Shown: positions 8,714-18,087 of the stretch, piece after piece | Numbering within the stretch: the first letter of the stretch is position 1 | How the letters are laid out: the number at the start of each line of letters is the position of its first letter | DNA from: Henriciella litoralis | Lineage (GTDB): Bacteria; Pseudomonadota; Alphaproteobacteria; Caulobacterales; Hyphomonadaceae | Assembly (NCBI RefSeq): GCF_002088935.1 | Contig: NZ_NCSS01000006.1 | Location: 186,001 to 250,000 of the forward strand | DNA: 64,000 bases | Reading direction: 5' to 3' | Made by a program: the position numbers and the translations under genes | Notes under the pieces: generated by a model | What the model saw: the letters and a program-made list of their open reading frames with translations, nothing else | Databases searched by the model: none | Told to the model about the DNA's origin: nothing

Positions 8714-10150
8714 ATGGCACTTGAAGGCGGCGGCGCAGGCGATCTCGGATCAATCCTCGCAAAACAGAAAGCAGCCCATCTTCGTGATGGTGCCCCCTCC
8801 GTTGAAAAACGCATCGACTGGCTGGACCGCTCGATCGATCTGCTGGTCACACATGGCAAGGCGCTGAATGAAGCGATGCGCGAGGACTTCGGTCACCGCT
8901 CCGTGGATCAGTCGGACTTTACCGATATTGTCGGCTCTATCGGGGCGCTCAAGCACGCGAAAAAGCATCTGAAGTCATGGATGAAGCCTGAAAAGCGCTC
9001 AACCGATTTCCCGCTCGGACTATTCGGCGCAAAGGCCCGGATCCAGTTTCAGCCAAAAGGCGTTGTCGGCGTCATCTCGCCGTGGAATTTTCCGGTCAAT
9101 CTGACTTTCACGCCGCTGGCGGGCATTTTCGCGGCGGGCAACCGCGCCATGATCAAACCTTCAGAGTTCACCGAAGCGACATCAGAGCTGATGAAGAAGC
9201 TGCTCGGCGAATACTATTCCGAAGAAGAAGTCGCTGTTGTCACAGGTGGTCCGGATGTAGGCGCAGCCTTCTCGAAACTCGCCTTCGACCATCTGGTGTT
9301 CACCGGCGCGACGTCTATCGCGTATCATGTCATGCGTGCGGCGGCCGATAATCTGGTGCCGCTGACGCTGGAGCTGGGCGGCAAATCCCCAGTCATTCTT
9401 GGCGAGTCAGCCGACCTGGACAAGGCAGCCAAGCGCATCATGGCGGGCAAGACATTGAATGCCGGCCAGATCTGCCTCGCCCCAGATTATGCTTTTGTTC
9501 CAAAGGACAAGACGAAAGACTTCGTGCAGGCCGCCACGAAGGCCGTGGAGACCATGTTCCCGACCGGTCTGAAAGATAATGACGACTACACGTCCGTCAT
9601 CAACCAGCGCCATTATGAGCGCCTCAACAGCTATCTCGACGATGCGCGCTCAAAAGGCGCCGAAGTGATCGAGCTCAACCCGGCGGGCGATAATTTCACC
9701 CAGCAGCCGCACCACAAGATGGCCCCGCATATCATCATCGACCCGACCGACGACATGAAGGTCATGCAGGACGAAATTTTCGGCCCAATCCTGCCGATCA
9801 AATCCTATTCGAAAACGCAGGATGCGGTTGACTATATCAACACCCATCCGCGCCCCCTCGGCCTCTATTACTTCGGCCAGGACGCCAGCGAGCGGGACCA
9901 CGTGCTGAACAACACCACGTCTGGCGGTGTGACGGTCAATGATGTGATCTTCCACGTCGCCCAGGAAGACCTGCCCTTTGGCGGCGTCGGTCCATCAGGC
10001 ATGGGCAGCTATCACGGCATCGACGGCTTCCGCGAGTTCAGCCACCGCAAGTCGGTCTACACGCAGGTCGGTGCAGATTTGCTGGCCATTGCCCGCCCGC
10101 CATATGGCGAGAAGTATCGCAAACTGGTCGCGGGCCGCCGCAAGAAATAG
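8714..10150 (+). CDS. Coniferyl-aldehyde-type dehydrogenase
   Basis: NAD(P)-dependent aldehyde dehydrogenase (478 aa). Motifs in order: GVVGVISPWNFPVNLTFTPL with the catalytic Asn of PWNFP; the nucleotide-binding FTGATSIAYHVM; LELGGKSPVILGESADL with the general-base Glu; and NAGQICLAPDYAFVP with the catalytic Cys. The sequence pattern, including PFGGVGPSGMGSYHGIDGF, matches coniferyl/benzaldehyde-type dehydrogenases (CalB group) that oxidise aromatic or medium-chain aldehydes. ATG 8714 has GGGAGG upstream. No C-terminal membrane helix is obvious. The setting next to beta-oxidation genes fits feeding an acid into CoA-dependent degradation. Confidence 0.9.
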   Translation: MALEGGGAGDLGSILAKQKAAHLRDGAPSVEKRIDWLDRSIDLLVTHGKALNEAMREDFGHRSVDQSDFTDIVGSIGALKHAKKHLKSWMKPEKRSTDFPLGLFGAKARIQFQPKGVVGVISPWNFPVNLTFTPLAGIFAAGNRAMIKPSEFTEATSELMKKLLGEYYSEEEVAVVTGGPDVGAAFSKLAFDHLVFTGATSIAYHVMRAAADNLVPLTLELGGKSPVILGESADLDKAAKRIMAGKTLNAGQICLAPDYAFVPKDKTKDFVQAATKAVETMFPTGLKDNDDYTSVINQRHYERLNSYLDDARSKGAEVIELNPAGDNFTQQPHHKMAPHIIIDPTDDMKVMQDEIFGPILPIKSYSKTQDAVDYINTHPRPLGLYYFGQDASERDHVLNNTTSGGVTVNDVIFHVAQEDLPFGGVGPSGMGSYHGIDGFREFSHRKSVYTQVGADLLAIARPPYGEKYRKLVAGRRKK

Positions 10151-10155
10151 CTTTC

Positions 10156-12129
10156 TTACTCAGATGGCGATGTCTGCGATGCAGTTCCGATATGGCTTGC
10201 AACGAAGCTTTCGAGGGCGATCAGGGTTTGTAGCCGTGTCGTGCTGTCGCTCAGCCAGTGATCGCCGCCACGAAGCTTGATCAGTTCAACCGACTTGTCA
10301 GCACGCTTCAGGGCGCGCTCCATGTCTCGGCTTTGTTTGAACTCAACCACCGTGTCGTCTTCGCCATGGATTAGAAGGACGGGCGCCTTATAGGCATCAG
10401 CGTGCTCGACAGGGGATATCTCTGCGAGCATCTGTCGGTCTGCTTGATCGTTTGCGATAGCCCTTTCCCAATAGCTGACAACCCAGTGGCTACTGCCATG
10501 GCGAGACTTGGCTGTTTTGAGCATGTCATTCAGATCGGTGACTGGCGCGATCGCCGCGACGCAGGCGTAGAGGTCCGGTGTAAATGCGCCTCCTGCCAGT
10601 GCTGAATAGCCGCCATAGCTAGCACCGACGATACAGGCACGATCCGGATCTGCGTAACCGGCTGAAACCATAGCGAGCAGGCCATCGCTGACATCGTCCT
10701 GCATCTTACGGCCCCATTCTCCATTGCCAGCCTGTTCAAACGCGTCACCAAACCCGTCTGAGCCTCTGAAGTTGGGCTGGAGGACAAGATAGCCGCGATT
10801 GGCAAAGAATTGGGCGAGCCAATCGAAGTCGTACCGGTCATAGGCGGACGGGCCACCATGAGGCATGACGACGATAGGTAGCGCAGAACTGTCGGACAAA
10901 TTGGTCTGTGGTGGTACGGTCAGGAGCGCTGGAATGGTCAGGCCGTCACGTGCGGTGTATTCAAAAGGGATCACGCGGCCGAGTGCGCTTTGTGGGATGT
11001 CGGCGCGGCTTGGCCCTAGTTTCAGCAGGCTGTTGGTGTTGTTATCGTGCAGAAGCCAATAATCGGTCTGGGATCCATCAAACACGCGATAGATGACCCG
11101 GCTGCGATCATCCGACCAGGACTCAATGCTGATCATTGCATCGGGCAAAATGCCGGAGACGTATGTATAGCTGCTATGCAGCGCGGGATCAGAAATTTCG
11201 TAACTCGGCCGAATGCCTGAATAGGTGACGCCAAGAAGATGCCGATTGATATCGGTGAGAACTCTTTCAATGTCGGCCCCGTCTTTTCGGAATAGCGCCG
11301 CTTCAGTCGTTCCATCAAAGCTCAACTTCGACAGCGTGGCAAAGCTGTCGAAATCTCCCTCCTGCGTTTCTCCAACGTAATAGACCGCGTCGTCATCAGC
11401 GCTCACTGCCAATATCGAAATTGGTATTTCAGGCGTGTTTTCAACTTCATAGAACGCGGTCCAACGGTTTCCGTTTAGCTTTTCAACCACGTATTTGTTG
11501 TCGGTATTGTCGTAATTTTCGCGAACAAGCGGGTCGCCTTCCGCATCGACGAACCAGTCAATTGTGCGCTGTCCGCCAATACCGTGTGTGTAGCCGCGGC
11601 CGTTATGCGCAGCCCTGAGAAGATTGTATGCGGGCTCGGCGCCTGGTTTGCCCACGAATGCAGGCATGAGCAGTTGACCATTGTCCAACCGGCCAACAAT
11701 TTTTCCAAGCCCGCCTTGAGCAGGATAGAGTTCTTTTTCCCGCGAGAGGAGCTGCCGGCTGTCACCACTCTTGATGTCTATCGAAATCGCAGCGCTGAAC
11801 TCCCATTCACCGCGAAAGCCCGGTAATTTGGTCGCTTCGGAGGCGCGAATAACGACATGCTCGTTGTCACTGAACTCGACCGAGTGTGCCTTCAAATGCG
11901 TTGCGTCGAACCCTTGGGTGATCTGGCCTGAAGCGATGTCGAAGATCCGGACTTGCACGCTTTCATCCAGGTTCTGGAGCAAGGCAATCTTCTGACCGCT
12001 AGGGGAAATTGTCGCTTGGGCCAGCGATGGCAGCTGGCCATAAGCCTCAATCGGGGGATTTACGGTCTGCGCTGTGGCAGGTGAGCCGATTGCGCACAGA
12101 ATCAGTACGCCCAGAGCCAGTCTTCGCAC
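10156..12129 (-). CDS. Secreted S9 (prolyl oligopeptidase) family peptidase
   Basis: A 657-aa exported peptidase. A classical signal peptide ends ATA-Q around residue 21, followed by a beta-propeller-like region to about residue 400 and a C-terminal alpha/beta-hydrolase domain. The nucleophile is S504 in GASYGGYSA, with the Asp in HGEDDTVV and the His in GGDHW. This is the arrangement of S9C acyl-peptide hydrolases/dipeptidyl aminopeptidases, which release short peptides in the periplasm. Another full-length paralogue lies at 13495 on the same strand, with a histidine kinase between them. It converges with the aldehyde dehydrogenase (6 bases apart) and faces the kinase across a 194-base promoter region. 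Confidence 0.92.
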   Translation of the reverse strand: MRRLALGVLILCAIGSPATAQTVNPPIEAYGQLPSLAQATISPSGQKIALLQNLDESVQVRIFDIASGQITQGFDATHLKAHSVEFSDNEHVVIRASEATKLPGFRGEWEFSAAISIDIKSGDSRQLLSREKELYPAQGGLGKIVGRLDNGQLLMPAFVGKPGAEPAYNLLRAAHNGRGYTHGIGGQRTIDWFVDAEGDPLVRENYDNTDNKYVVEKLNGNRWTAFYEVENTPEIPISILAVSADDDAVYYVGETQEGDFDSFATLSKLSFDGTTEAALFRKDGADIERVLTDINRHLLGVTYSGIRPSYEISDPALHSSYTYVSGILPDAMISIESWSDDRSRVIYRVFDGSQTDYWLLHDNNTNSLLKLGPSRADIPQSALGRVIPFEYTARDGLTIPALLTVPPQTNLSDSSALPIVVMPHGGPSAYDRYDFDWLAQFFANRGYLVLQPNFRGSDGFGDAFEQAGNGEWGRKMQDDVSDGLLAMVSAGYADPDRACIVGASYGGYSALAGGAFTPDLYACVAAIAPVTDLNDMLKTAKSRHGSSHWVVSYWERAIANDQADRQMLAEISPVEHADAYKAPVLLIHGEDDTVVEFKQSRDMERALKRADKSVELIKLRGGDHWLSDSTTRLQTLIALESFVASHIGTASQTSPSE

Positions 12130-12323
12130 GCCATTATCCTCCGAGCTTGCTTGAGAAATTTCGTACCGCCAAGGTTCCGGTCTATCAACCGCAAATACTG
12201 TGCGTGTGGCGGCCCGAAAGCGTGCGGATTTTCGGAGTCGACGTTAAAATCGATAAAAAACTCGCCTTTTCAGTATGTCTGCAATAGCTTCCGGCAAAGT
12301 TGACGCGGTTTGAAGGGGGCGAG
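12130..12323. promoter_or_regulatory. Divergent promoter region between S9 peptidase and histidine kinase
   Basis: A 194-base intergenic stretch between divergent start codons must hold promoters for both genes. It is AT-richer around 12243-12270. I could not identify a defined operator or sigma-factor site here. Confidence 0.35.
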
Positions 12324-13430
12324 ATGTTAAACTCGCGAGAGAGGTTCCAACTCGTCGTTCTCGACCAGCTTGGCGAGGGTGTGATTGTCGCCGACGCTGA
12401 CGGAAAGATCGTCACTGTCAATCGCGCCGCCGAGGAGATCCATGGCCGGGTCAAACTCGACGTACCGCCTGACGAGTACAGCGAGACGTATGAACTCCTC
12501 ACCCTTGATGATGAGCCATATCCATCGACGCAATTGCCTCTCTCCAAAGCCGTGAACGAAGGCCTTACGGTGATTGATGCGCCATGGAAGATCAGACGAC
12601 CGGACAAGAGTGTCGTGATCGCGGTCGGGACGGCCCGCCCCATCATCGATGATGACGGTGAGCAGATCGGCGCTGTGCTGACCATGCGGGACGAAACGCT
12701 GCGGTATCATGCCGAGCGGCAGCTGAAAGAGGCGCTCAGGGTCAAGGAAACGCTGCTGTACGAGGTCAATCACCGCGTTCGCAACAGCCTTCAGGTCGTG
12801 TCGTCCATCGTGTCGATGCACAGGCACTCGGTCCAGGATCCCGATGCCCTTGAAGCCCTGGAGAATGCCGGTCGCCGGATCGACGTGATTACCGCCACGC
12901 ACCGTAGCCTTTATGAGCTTGGGACACATGACTGGGTCGACTGCACTTATCTACTGCCCGACCTCTGCAAGCAGATTGTCGAGACGTACCAGCAACAGAC
13001 CCAGGTCTCGATCAATGTTGATGCTAGAGGAACCGTCATCCTTGGGGTCAGTCACGCTGTCTCGCTTTGTCTGGCTGTCACGGAACTCGTGACCAATGCC
13101 TGCAAGTACGCTTTTCCCGACCGGAAGACAGGTGAAATCCACTTGCTGCTCGATGCGACGGGCGATGATGTACACGTGCGTATTTCTGACGATGGTGTCG
13201 GCATGGATGAAGCGGCCGCCGGTGAGGCCCCGCAGGGCATTGGAACAATGATCGTGTCCGGGCTCGCTCACGGCATCGGTGCAGACATCGCCCGCGAAAC
13301 CAGCGGCAGCGGCACCAGCTTCAGCATTCGCTTTCCGCGCCAGGCCGAGAGCCTGGATCAGGTACACAAGGCATTTGTACGCGACGTCGACCAGATCGAA
13401 GACCATTGGCAGCTTAACCGCCTCGCTTGA
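12324..13430 (+). CDS. PAS-domain sensor histidine kinase (HisKA_2 type)
   Basis: A soluble 368-aa sensor kinase. An N-terminal PAS domain (about residues 10-115) begins LDQLGEGVIVADADGKIVTV. A HisKA_2 phosphoacceptor region follows with VNHRVRNSLQVVSSIVSMH, where the His of NHR is the predicted site, and a HATPase domain with VTELVTNACKYAF (N box) and RISDDGVGM (G1). No membrane segments are seen, so it senses a cytoplasmic cue. HisKA_2/HWE kinases are common in alphaproteobacterial light and general stress responses. No response regulator is adjacent. ATG 12324 follows AAGGGGG; an in-frame TTG at 12300 is the alternative. It lies between two paralogous peptidase genes. Confidence 0.88.
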   Translation: MLNSRERFQLVVLDQLGEGVIVADADGKIVTVNRAAEEIHGRVKLDVPPDEYSETYELLTLDDEPYPSTQLPLSKAVNEGLTVIDAPWKIRRPDKSVVIAVGTARPIIDDDGEQIGAVLTMRDETLRYHAERQLKEALRVKETLLYEVNHRVRNSLQVVSSIVSMHRHSVQDPDALEALENAGRRIDVITATHRSLYELGTHDWVDCTYLLPDLCKQIVETYQQQTQVSINVDARGTVILGVSHAVSLCLAVTELVTNACKYAFPDRKTGEIHLLLDATGDDVHVRISDDGVGMDEAAAGEAPQGIGTMIVSGLAHGIGADIARETSGSGTSFSIRFPRQAESLDQVHKAFVRDVDQIEDHWQLNRLA

Positions 13431-13446
13431 CGCCCACACAATAAAA

Positions 13447-13473
13447 AAAGGCCGCCGGTGAGAGGCGGCCTTT
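13447..13473. terminator. Bidirectional rho-independent terminator
   Basis: Perfect 10-bp stem AAAGGCCGCC / GGCGGCCTTT with a 7-base loop, flanked by A-rich sequence on the left and TTTCTT on the right. It lies between the convergent kinase and peptidase genes and can serve both strands. Confidence 0.9.
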
Positions 13474-13494
13474 CTTGAAGAGACTGGTCCGCAA

Positions 13495-15450
13495 TCAGGG
13501 CGCACCGTCTCCGATCTGGCTCGAAACAAAAGTATCGAGCGCCTGAAGGGTTTGCAGCCGTGTCTCGCTATCGCGCAGCCAGTGATCTCCGCCTTTCAGC
13601 TTGATCATTTGCACCGGCTTGCCCGCACTATTCAGGGCACGTTCCATCTTCTGGCTCTGAGAAATCCCGACGACGGTATCATCCTCGCCGTGGATCAGCA
13701 GAACAGGCGCCGCAAAAGCTTCAGGATGCTTGGCTGGCGAGATTGCATCCAGCTTTTCGCGGCGTGAATCTCCGTCGGCCATCAGGCGTGCCCAATACGA
13801 CACCGCCCAGTGATCGCGGCCACTTTCGCGTTGGGTATCGATCATCATGGCATTGAGGTCCGTTACTGGCGCAATCGCAGCGACACAGTCGTAGAGCTCC
13901 GGTGTAAATGCGCCGCCAGCCAGCGCTGCGTAGCCACCATAGCTGGCGCCCACGATGCAGACCCTGTCGGGATCTGCAAACCCACCTTCGGTCAGCGCGT
14001 TGACGCCGTCCGTGATGTCGTCCTGCATCTTGCCGCCCCACTCACCGGAACCTGCATCTGTGAAGCTGTAGCCGAAGCCTGTCGAGCCGCGAAAGTTCGG
14101 TTGCAAGACCATGTAGCCGCGATTGGCGAAATATTGCGACATCCAGTCAAAATCGAAGCTGTCATAGGCCTTGGGGCCGCCATGCGGCAGCACGATCAGC
14201 GGCAGATTCAGATCTGTGGTGAGCTGTTTGCCGGGCGGCAGCGTGACAACCGCCGGGATCGTCAGACCATCGCGCGAAGGATACTCAATCGTCGCGACCG
14301 GCCCGATCGCTTCCGGTGGAATGTCGTCACGCGCATAGCTCAATAGTTTATACGCGTTCGTCGCGGGCTCATGCGTCACCCAGTAATCGACGCGGAAACC
14401 GTCAAATACGCGGTAGAGAACTTTTGAGTAATCCTCGGACCAGGAATCAAGCGCCACCATGGCATTCGGGAACTGCGCTTTCACGGCCTCAAGGCTCTGG
14501 GTGAGTTCAGGCTTGAGCAATTCATAGCTCGGCAACATGCCTGAATAGCGAACGCCAACAAGATGCCGGTTCTTGTCGGTGATCACGTCATCGATATCCG
14601 CGCCTTCACGATAGTATTGCGACGGTTCAATTGAGCCATCGAGGTTCATCTTCGAAAGCGCGGTGTATCCGTCTTCTTCGTCCTGCGAGCTGATGAAATA
14701 GATGCCGGAATCGTCTGGCGCAACGGCAACAACGCTGATCGGAATCTCATCCGCCGTTTCCTCAAGTAGCGGTTCCCATCCTCGGCCTTCCCGGCGTTCA
14801 AGCAGATAATGATCATTGTCATTGTCATAATTCTCGCGGATGAGCAGCTTCCCGTCATTGTCGACGAACCAATCAATCGTGTCTTCAGTGCCAACCGCAA
14901 AGTCACGAACGCGGCCTGAAGCGATGTCGACGCGCATCAGGTCATAGTCTGGTTCCTGGCGGGATCTGGGGTCGCCGATAAAAGCGGGCATCAGCGCTTC
15001 GCCCGAATCAAGAATGCCAACGACTTTTCCGAGGCCGCTCTGCGATGGATAAAGGCGTTCCTCTCTCATCAGCATCTGATGAGAGCTGCCATCTTTCAGC
15101 GATAGAGAGACTGCACCAGAGTTTTCATACTGGCGACGGATACGCCAGCCTCGGGCCGCCATTGATGCACTGATCAGAAGATGGTCCTTGTCGCCAAACG
15201 AAACGTGGCTGGCCTTGAGGGCACTCACATCATATTTGGCCGTGATGCCGGCATTGTCCTCGAAGATAATAATCGCAGGGCTACCGCCAGCGCCGACAAG
15301 CAAGGCGACCCGCGAACCATCAGGGGACATTTCTGCGTCCATGACTGTTGGTAGTTTGCCATACGCTTCGATCGGTGGGGTCGCGGTTTCAGAATTTGCC
15401 TGGAATGCAAACGCGCTGACGGCCGCAAGGGCAGCTAGTCCTGGTCTCAA
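13495..15450 (-). CDS. Secreted S9 (prolyl oligopeptidase) family peptidase, paralogue
   Basis: Second S9C-type peptidase (651 aa from the chosen start), aligning along its length with the one at 10156; both mature proteins begin with the same PPIEAYG motif. The catalytic Ser is in GASYGGYAALAGG (about residue 503), with HGEDDTVVG and GGDHWLRD supplying Asp and His. I favour a TTG start at 15450, which has AGAGG nine bases upstream and gives a compact signal peptide (MRPGLAALAAVSAFAFQA). ATG 15507 would add 19 charged residues before the signal. The protein should be periplasmic or outer-membrane associated. Its 3' end faces the kinase across a strong terminator. Confidence 0.9.
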   Translation of the reverse strand: MRPGLAALAAVSAFAFQANSETATPPIEAYGKLPTVMDAEMSPDGSRVALLVGAGGSPAIIIFEDNAGITAKYDVSALKASHVSFGDKDHLLISASMAARGWRIRRQYENSGAVSLSLKDGSSHQMLMREERLYPSQSGLGKVVGILDSGEALMPAFIGDPRSRQEPDYDLMRVDIASGRVRDFAVGTEDTIDWFVDNDGKLLIRENYDNDNDHYLLERREGRGWEPLLEETADEIPISVVAVAPDDSGIYFISSQDEEDGYTALSKMNLDGSIEPSQYYREGADIDDVITDKNRHLVGVRYSGMLPSYELLKPELTQSLEAVKAQFPNAMVALDSWSEDYSKVLYRVFDGFRVDYWVTHEPATNAYKLLSYARDDIPPEAIGPVATIEYPSRDGLTIPAVVTLPPGKQLTTDLNLPLIVLPHGGPKAYDSFDFDWMSQYFANRGYMVLQPNFRGSTGFGYSFTDAGSGEWGGKMQDDITDGVNALTEGGFADPDRVCIVGASYGGYAALAGGAFTPELYDCVAAIAPVTDLNAMMIDTQRESGRDHWAVSYWARLMADGDSRREKLDAISPAKHPEAFAAPVLLIHGEDDTVVGISQSQKMERALNSAGKPVQMIKLKGGDHWLRDSETRLQTLQALDTFVSSQIGDGAP

Positions 15451-15549
15451 TGTGATAATCCTCTTAACCTGAGGATTATGCTTCGCATCGCCGAAAGCTC
15501 CGCGCAACTCAAAATTAAGCGCGAAATCAATCCAGGTGTAAAATAGTCA

Positions 15550-15579
15550 ATGAGCATGTTGTCAGTTCAACATGCTCAT
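15550..15579. terminator. Perfect 12-bp hairpin downstream of rhlE
   Basis: Arms ATGAGCATGTTG and CAACATGCTCAT pair perfectly around a 6-base loop. It starts about 25 bases after the helicase stop codon on the minus strand, and the following transcript reads TGACTATTTT, a weak U-tract. It may terminate rhlE, or act as an operator between rhlE and the peptidase gene. Confidence 0.5.
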
Positions 15580-15604
15580 CAACCGCTTGATCTGGTCAGG
15601 TGAG

Positions 15605-17173
15605 CTAGCGCTTCAGAAAGTCCGGGACATCATTGCCAAACCCGCGAACGCCGTCACTGGCCGGTTCAAGATCACTCTTTGAGGAGGATTTGCCACGGGA
15701 GTCTGGTTTCTTGTTCCCACGTGTCCGTGAAGGCTTTTTAGGCGCGCTGTCATCGTTCTTGCTGGATGAAGAACGTGCAGATTGGTCGTCTCGCGCTTTT
15801 TTCGGCTTGGAGGCAGTTTCGGACTTTTCAGTCTTTGGTGCGTTCTGAGACGGTTCTGACTTTGCGTCGCTTCGATCATCGGAGTTCGATCCACCGCGAC
15901 TGCGTGAGCGACCACCGCGCGAGCGTCCGCCGCCATCGCGGCTGCTGCCGCCGCTTCGGCCACCACGACCCCCGCTTCGGCTGGTGTCTGCTGGCAGGTT
16001 TTCGATTTCTTCGGCAAGGCCTTCGATTTCGAGTTCTTCAACGTCCTGCTTGATCATGCGCAGCACGCTGTCCCAGGATTTCTCGTCGCCAGGACAGACG
16101 ATCGTAACGCTTTCGCCTTCGCGTCCGGCCCGGCCGGTCCGGCCAATGCGGTGGACATAGTCTTCGTCCTTCACCGGAGGTGAGTAGTTGAAGACGTGGC
16201 TAACGGCTGGCACGTCGAGGCCGCGGGCGGCGACATCGGATGCGACCAGCAGCTTCAGATCACCATCGCGGAACCGGTCCAGCGTCTGCGTGCGGTAGGC
16301 CTGCGGCAAATCGCCATGAATGGCGGCCGCATCGAAACCGTGCTTGTTCAGTGACTTGGTGACGATATCCACGTTCACCTTGCGATTACAGAAGACGATA
16401 CCGTTCTGAACATCGCGCGCTTCGATGATGCGGCGCAGCGCCGTGCGTTTTGCTTTGTCATCCTTGCGCGACAGCGTGACCTTGTACTGCGTGATCGTGT
16501 CGGCCGTCTTGGCTTGTCGGGCGACCTCGATTTTCATCGGGTCTTTCTGGAAACGCTGGGCCAGCTTGTTGATCTCTGGCGGCATGGTCGCGGAGAAAAG
16601 CAGCGTCTGGCGGCGCGGTGGCAGCAAGGCGCAGATTTTCTCGATGTCCGGGATAAAGCCCATGTCGAGCATGCGGTCGGCTTCGTCGATGACGAGGATT
16701 TCAACGCCCGTCAGCAGGATTTTGCCACGCTCGAACTGGTCAATCAGACGGCCAGGCGTTGCGATGAGAACATCGACACCGCGCATCAGCTTTTGTTCCT
16801 GCTCCTTGAAGCTCACGCCGCCAATCAGAAGCGCCATGTTGAGTTTCAGGTGCTTGCCATACTTCTCGAAGTTCTCGGCAACCTGCGCTGCGAGTTCACG
16901 TGTTGGCGCGAGGATCATCGTGCGGGGCATGCGGGCGCGTGCGCGGCCGCGCTCAAGACGGTGGATCATTGGCAGGACGAAGGCGGCCGTCTTGCCGGTG
17001 CCTGTCTGTGCGATGCCGGTTACGTCACCGCCAAGCAGGACGTGTGGGATGGCCTTGGCCTGAATTGGCGTCGGCGAATCATAACCTGCTTCTTCGATAG
17101 CTTGCAGGAGTTCAGGACCGAGACCCAACGCGGCAAACGTTGTCTTCGGTGTTTCATTAGGGGTGTCAGTCAA
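15605..17173 (-). CDS. rhlE: DEAD-box RNA helicase (RhlE-like)
   Basis: ATP-dependent RNA helicase (522 aa). Motifs in order: the Q motif with PTPIQAKAIP, Walker A AQTGTGKT, PTRELA, ATPGRL, the DEAD box VIDEADRMLDMG, SAT (LLFSATMP), ARGLD (VASDVAARGLDVP) and HRIGRTGR. The core ends near residue 400; the remainder is a disordered tail, first Gly/Arg/Ser-rich (repeats of GGRG and SRGG, about 405-440), then Lys/Ser-rich. Such basic RGG tails give non-specific RNA binding, as in RhlE/RhlB-type ribosome-assembly and mRNA-decay helicases. It appears monocistronic, with a ~250-base region upstream. Confidence 0.93.
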   Translation of the reverse strand: MTDTPNETPKTTFAALGLGPELLQAIEEAGYDSPTPIQAKAIPHVLLGGDVTGIAQTGTGKTAAFVLPMIHRLERGRARARMPRTMILAPTRELAAQVAENFEKYGKHLKLNMALLIGGVSFKEQEQKLMRGVDVLIATPGRLIDQFERGKILLTGVEILVIDEADRMLDMGFIPDIEKICALLPPRRQTLLFSATMPPEINKLAQRFQKDPMKIEVARQAKTADTITQYKVTLSRKDDKAKRTALRRIIEARDVQNGIVFCNRKVNVDIVTKSLNKHGFDAAAIHGDLPQAYRTQTLDRFRDGDLKLLVASDVAARGLDVPAVSHVFNYSPPVKDEDYVHRIGRTGRAGREGESVTIVCPGDEKSWDSVLRMIKQDVEELEIEGLAEEIENLPADTSRSGGRGGRSGGSSRDGGGRSRGGRSRSRGGSNSDDRSDAKSEPSQNAPKTEKSETASKPKKARDDQSARSSSSKNDDSAPKKPSRTRGNKKPDSRGKSSSKSDLEPASDGVRGFGNDVPDFLKR

Positions 17174-17361
17174 ACTTTATATCTTTCGGGATGGTTGAAA
17201 CAATTACGCTCGGAAGGCCATCCGGCTGACGGCCTTGGCCCGGGCGCTTGTCCATGCCCGGAAGAACATACTGCGCCGCCATAGCTGAATTTGTGCAGAT
17301 GCGAAAGGTCTAGGCTGAGTTGTGCCAGAAGGGCGGTTCGCGTGGGAGGAGGGCAGACACC
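17174..17361 (-). promoter_or_regulatory. Upstream region of rhlE
   Basis: About 190 bases between the sodB terminator and the helicase start. It presumably contains the rhlE promoter and a long leader. I saw no obvious ORF, RNA gene or recognisable operator. Confidence 0.3.
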
Positions 17362-17400
17362 CAAAAAAGAACGGCCCGCCTCCGGACTGGAAGCGGGCCG
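17362..17400 (-). terminator. Rho-independent terminator of sodB
   Basis: On the minus strand, CGGCCCGC pairs with GCGGGCCG across a 13-base loop and is followed by a T-rich run (TTCTTTTTT). It starts about 27 bases after the sodB stop codon. Confidence 0.85.
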
Positions 17401-17426
17401 ATAGGTTTTAAATCGTTGAGACGGCT

Positions 17427-18032
17427 CTAGCTGGCGTCAGCCAGGTTCTGGTTCGCAAAGTCCCAGTTGACCAGGTTTTCCAGGAACGCGTCCATATAGT
17501 TCGGGCGCGAATTCTGGTAATCGAGGTAGTAGGCGTGCTCCCAGACATCCATGGTCAGAAGCGGCGTTGCGCCATCATCGGTCACAGGCGTCTCGGCGTT
17601 TGGCGTCTTGCGGATTTCCAGCTTGCCGCCTTTCAGCACGAGCCAGGCCCAGCCGGAGCCGAACTGACCGCCGCCGGCTGCCTTGAATTCCTTGGCGAAG
17701 TCTTCGTAAGAGCCGAAGTCCTCGTCGATCTTCTTGGCAATGGCGCCGGTTGGCTTGCCGCCGCCCGATGGTTTCATCGAGTGCCAGTAGAAGGTGTGGT
17801 TCCAGACCTGAGCGGAATTGTTGAACAGACCCGCTTTGGAGCTGTCGCCGTCCGCGGCCTTGATGATCTCTTCAAGTGAAGCATTTTCATGAGGCGTGCC
17901 CTCAATCAGCTTGTTGAGGTTGTTCACATAGGCCTGATGGTGTTTGCCGTAGTGATAGTTGAGAGTCTCTTCCGAAATGTGCGGCGCAAGCGCGTCGCGG
18001 GAATAGGGAAGGGCTGGAAGTTCAAAAGCCAT
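17427..18032 (-). CDS. sodB: Superoxide dismutase [Fe] (Fe/Mn family)
   Basis: A 201-aa cytoplasmic superoxide dismutase that converts superoxide to H2O2 and O2. The metal ligands of the family are visible: His in HYGKHHQAYV near residue 27, His in WNHTFYWHSM, and Asp and His in DVWEHAYYLDYQN. AAGGGQFGSGWAWLV is characteristic of the iron-type enzymes. Start ATG has AAGGAGA six to ten bases upstream. It is followed by a strong terminator and divergent from the synthase-like gene at 18088, with only 55 bases between starts, so their promoters must overlap. Confidence 0.96.
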   Translation of the reverse strand: MAFELPALPYSRDALAPHISEETLNYHYGKHHQAYVNNLNKLIEGTPHENASLEEIIKAADGDSSKAGLFNNSAQVWNHTFYWHSMKPSGGGKPTGAIAKKIDEDFGSYEDFAKEFKAAGGGQFGSGWAWLVLKGGKLEIRKTPNAETPVTDDGATPLLTMDVWEHAYYLDYQNSRPNYMDAFLENLVNWDFANQNLADAS

Positions 18033-18087
18033 GAAAGTGTCTCCTTGCTGTTTCTAATGTCTAGTCTTGTAGCGCGTCGCCCCTGAT

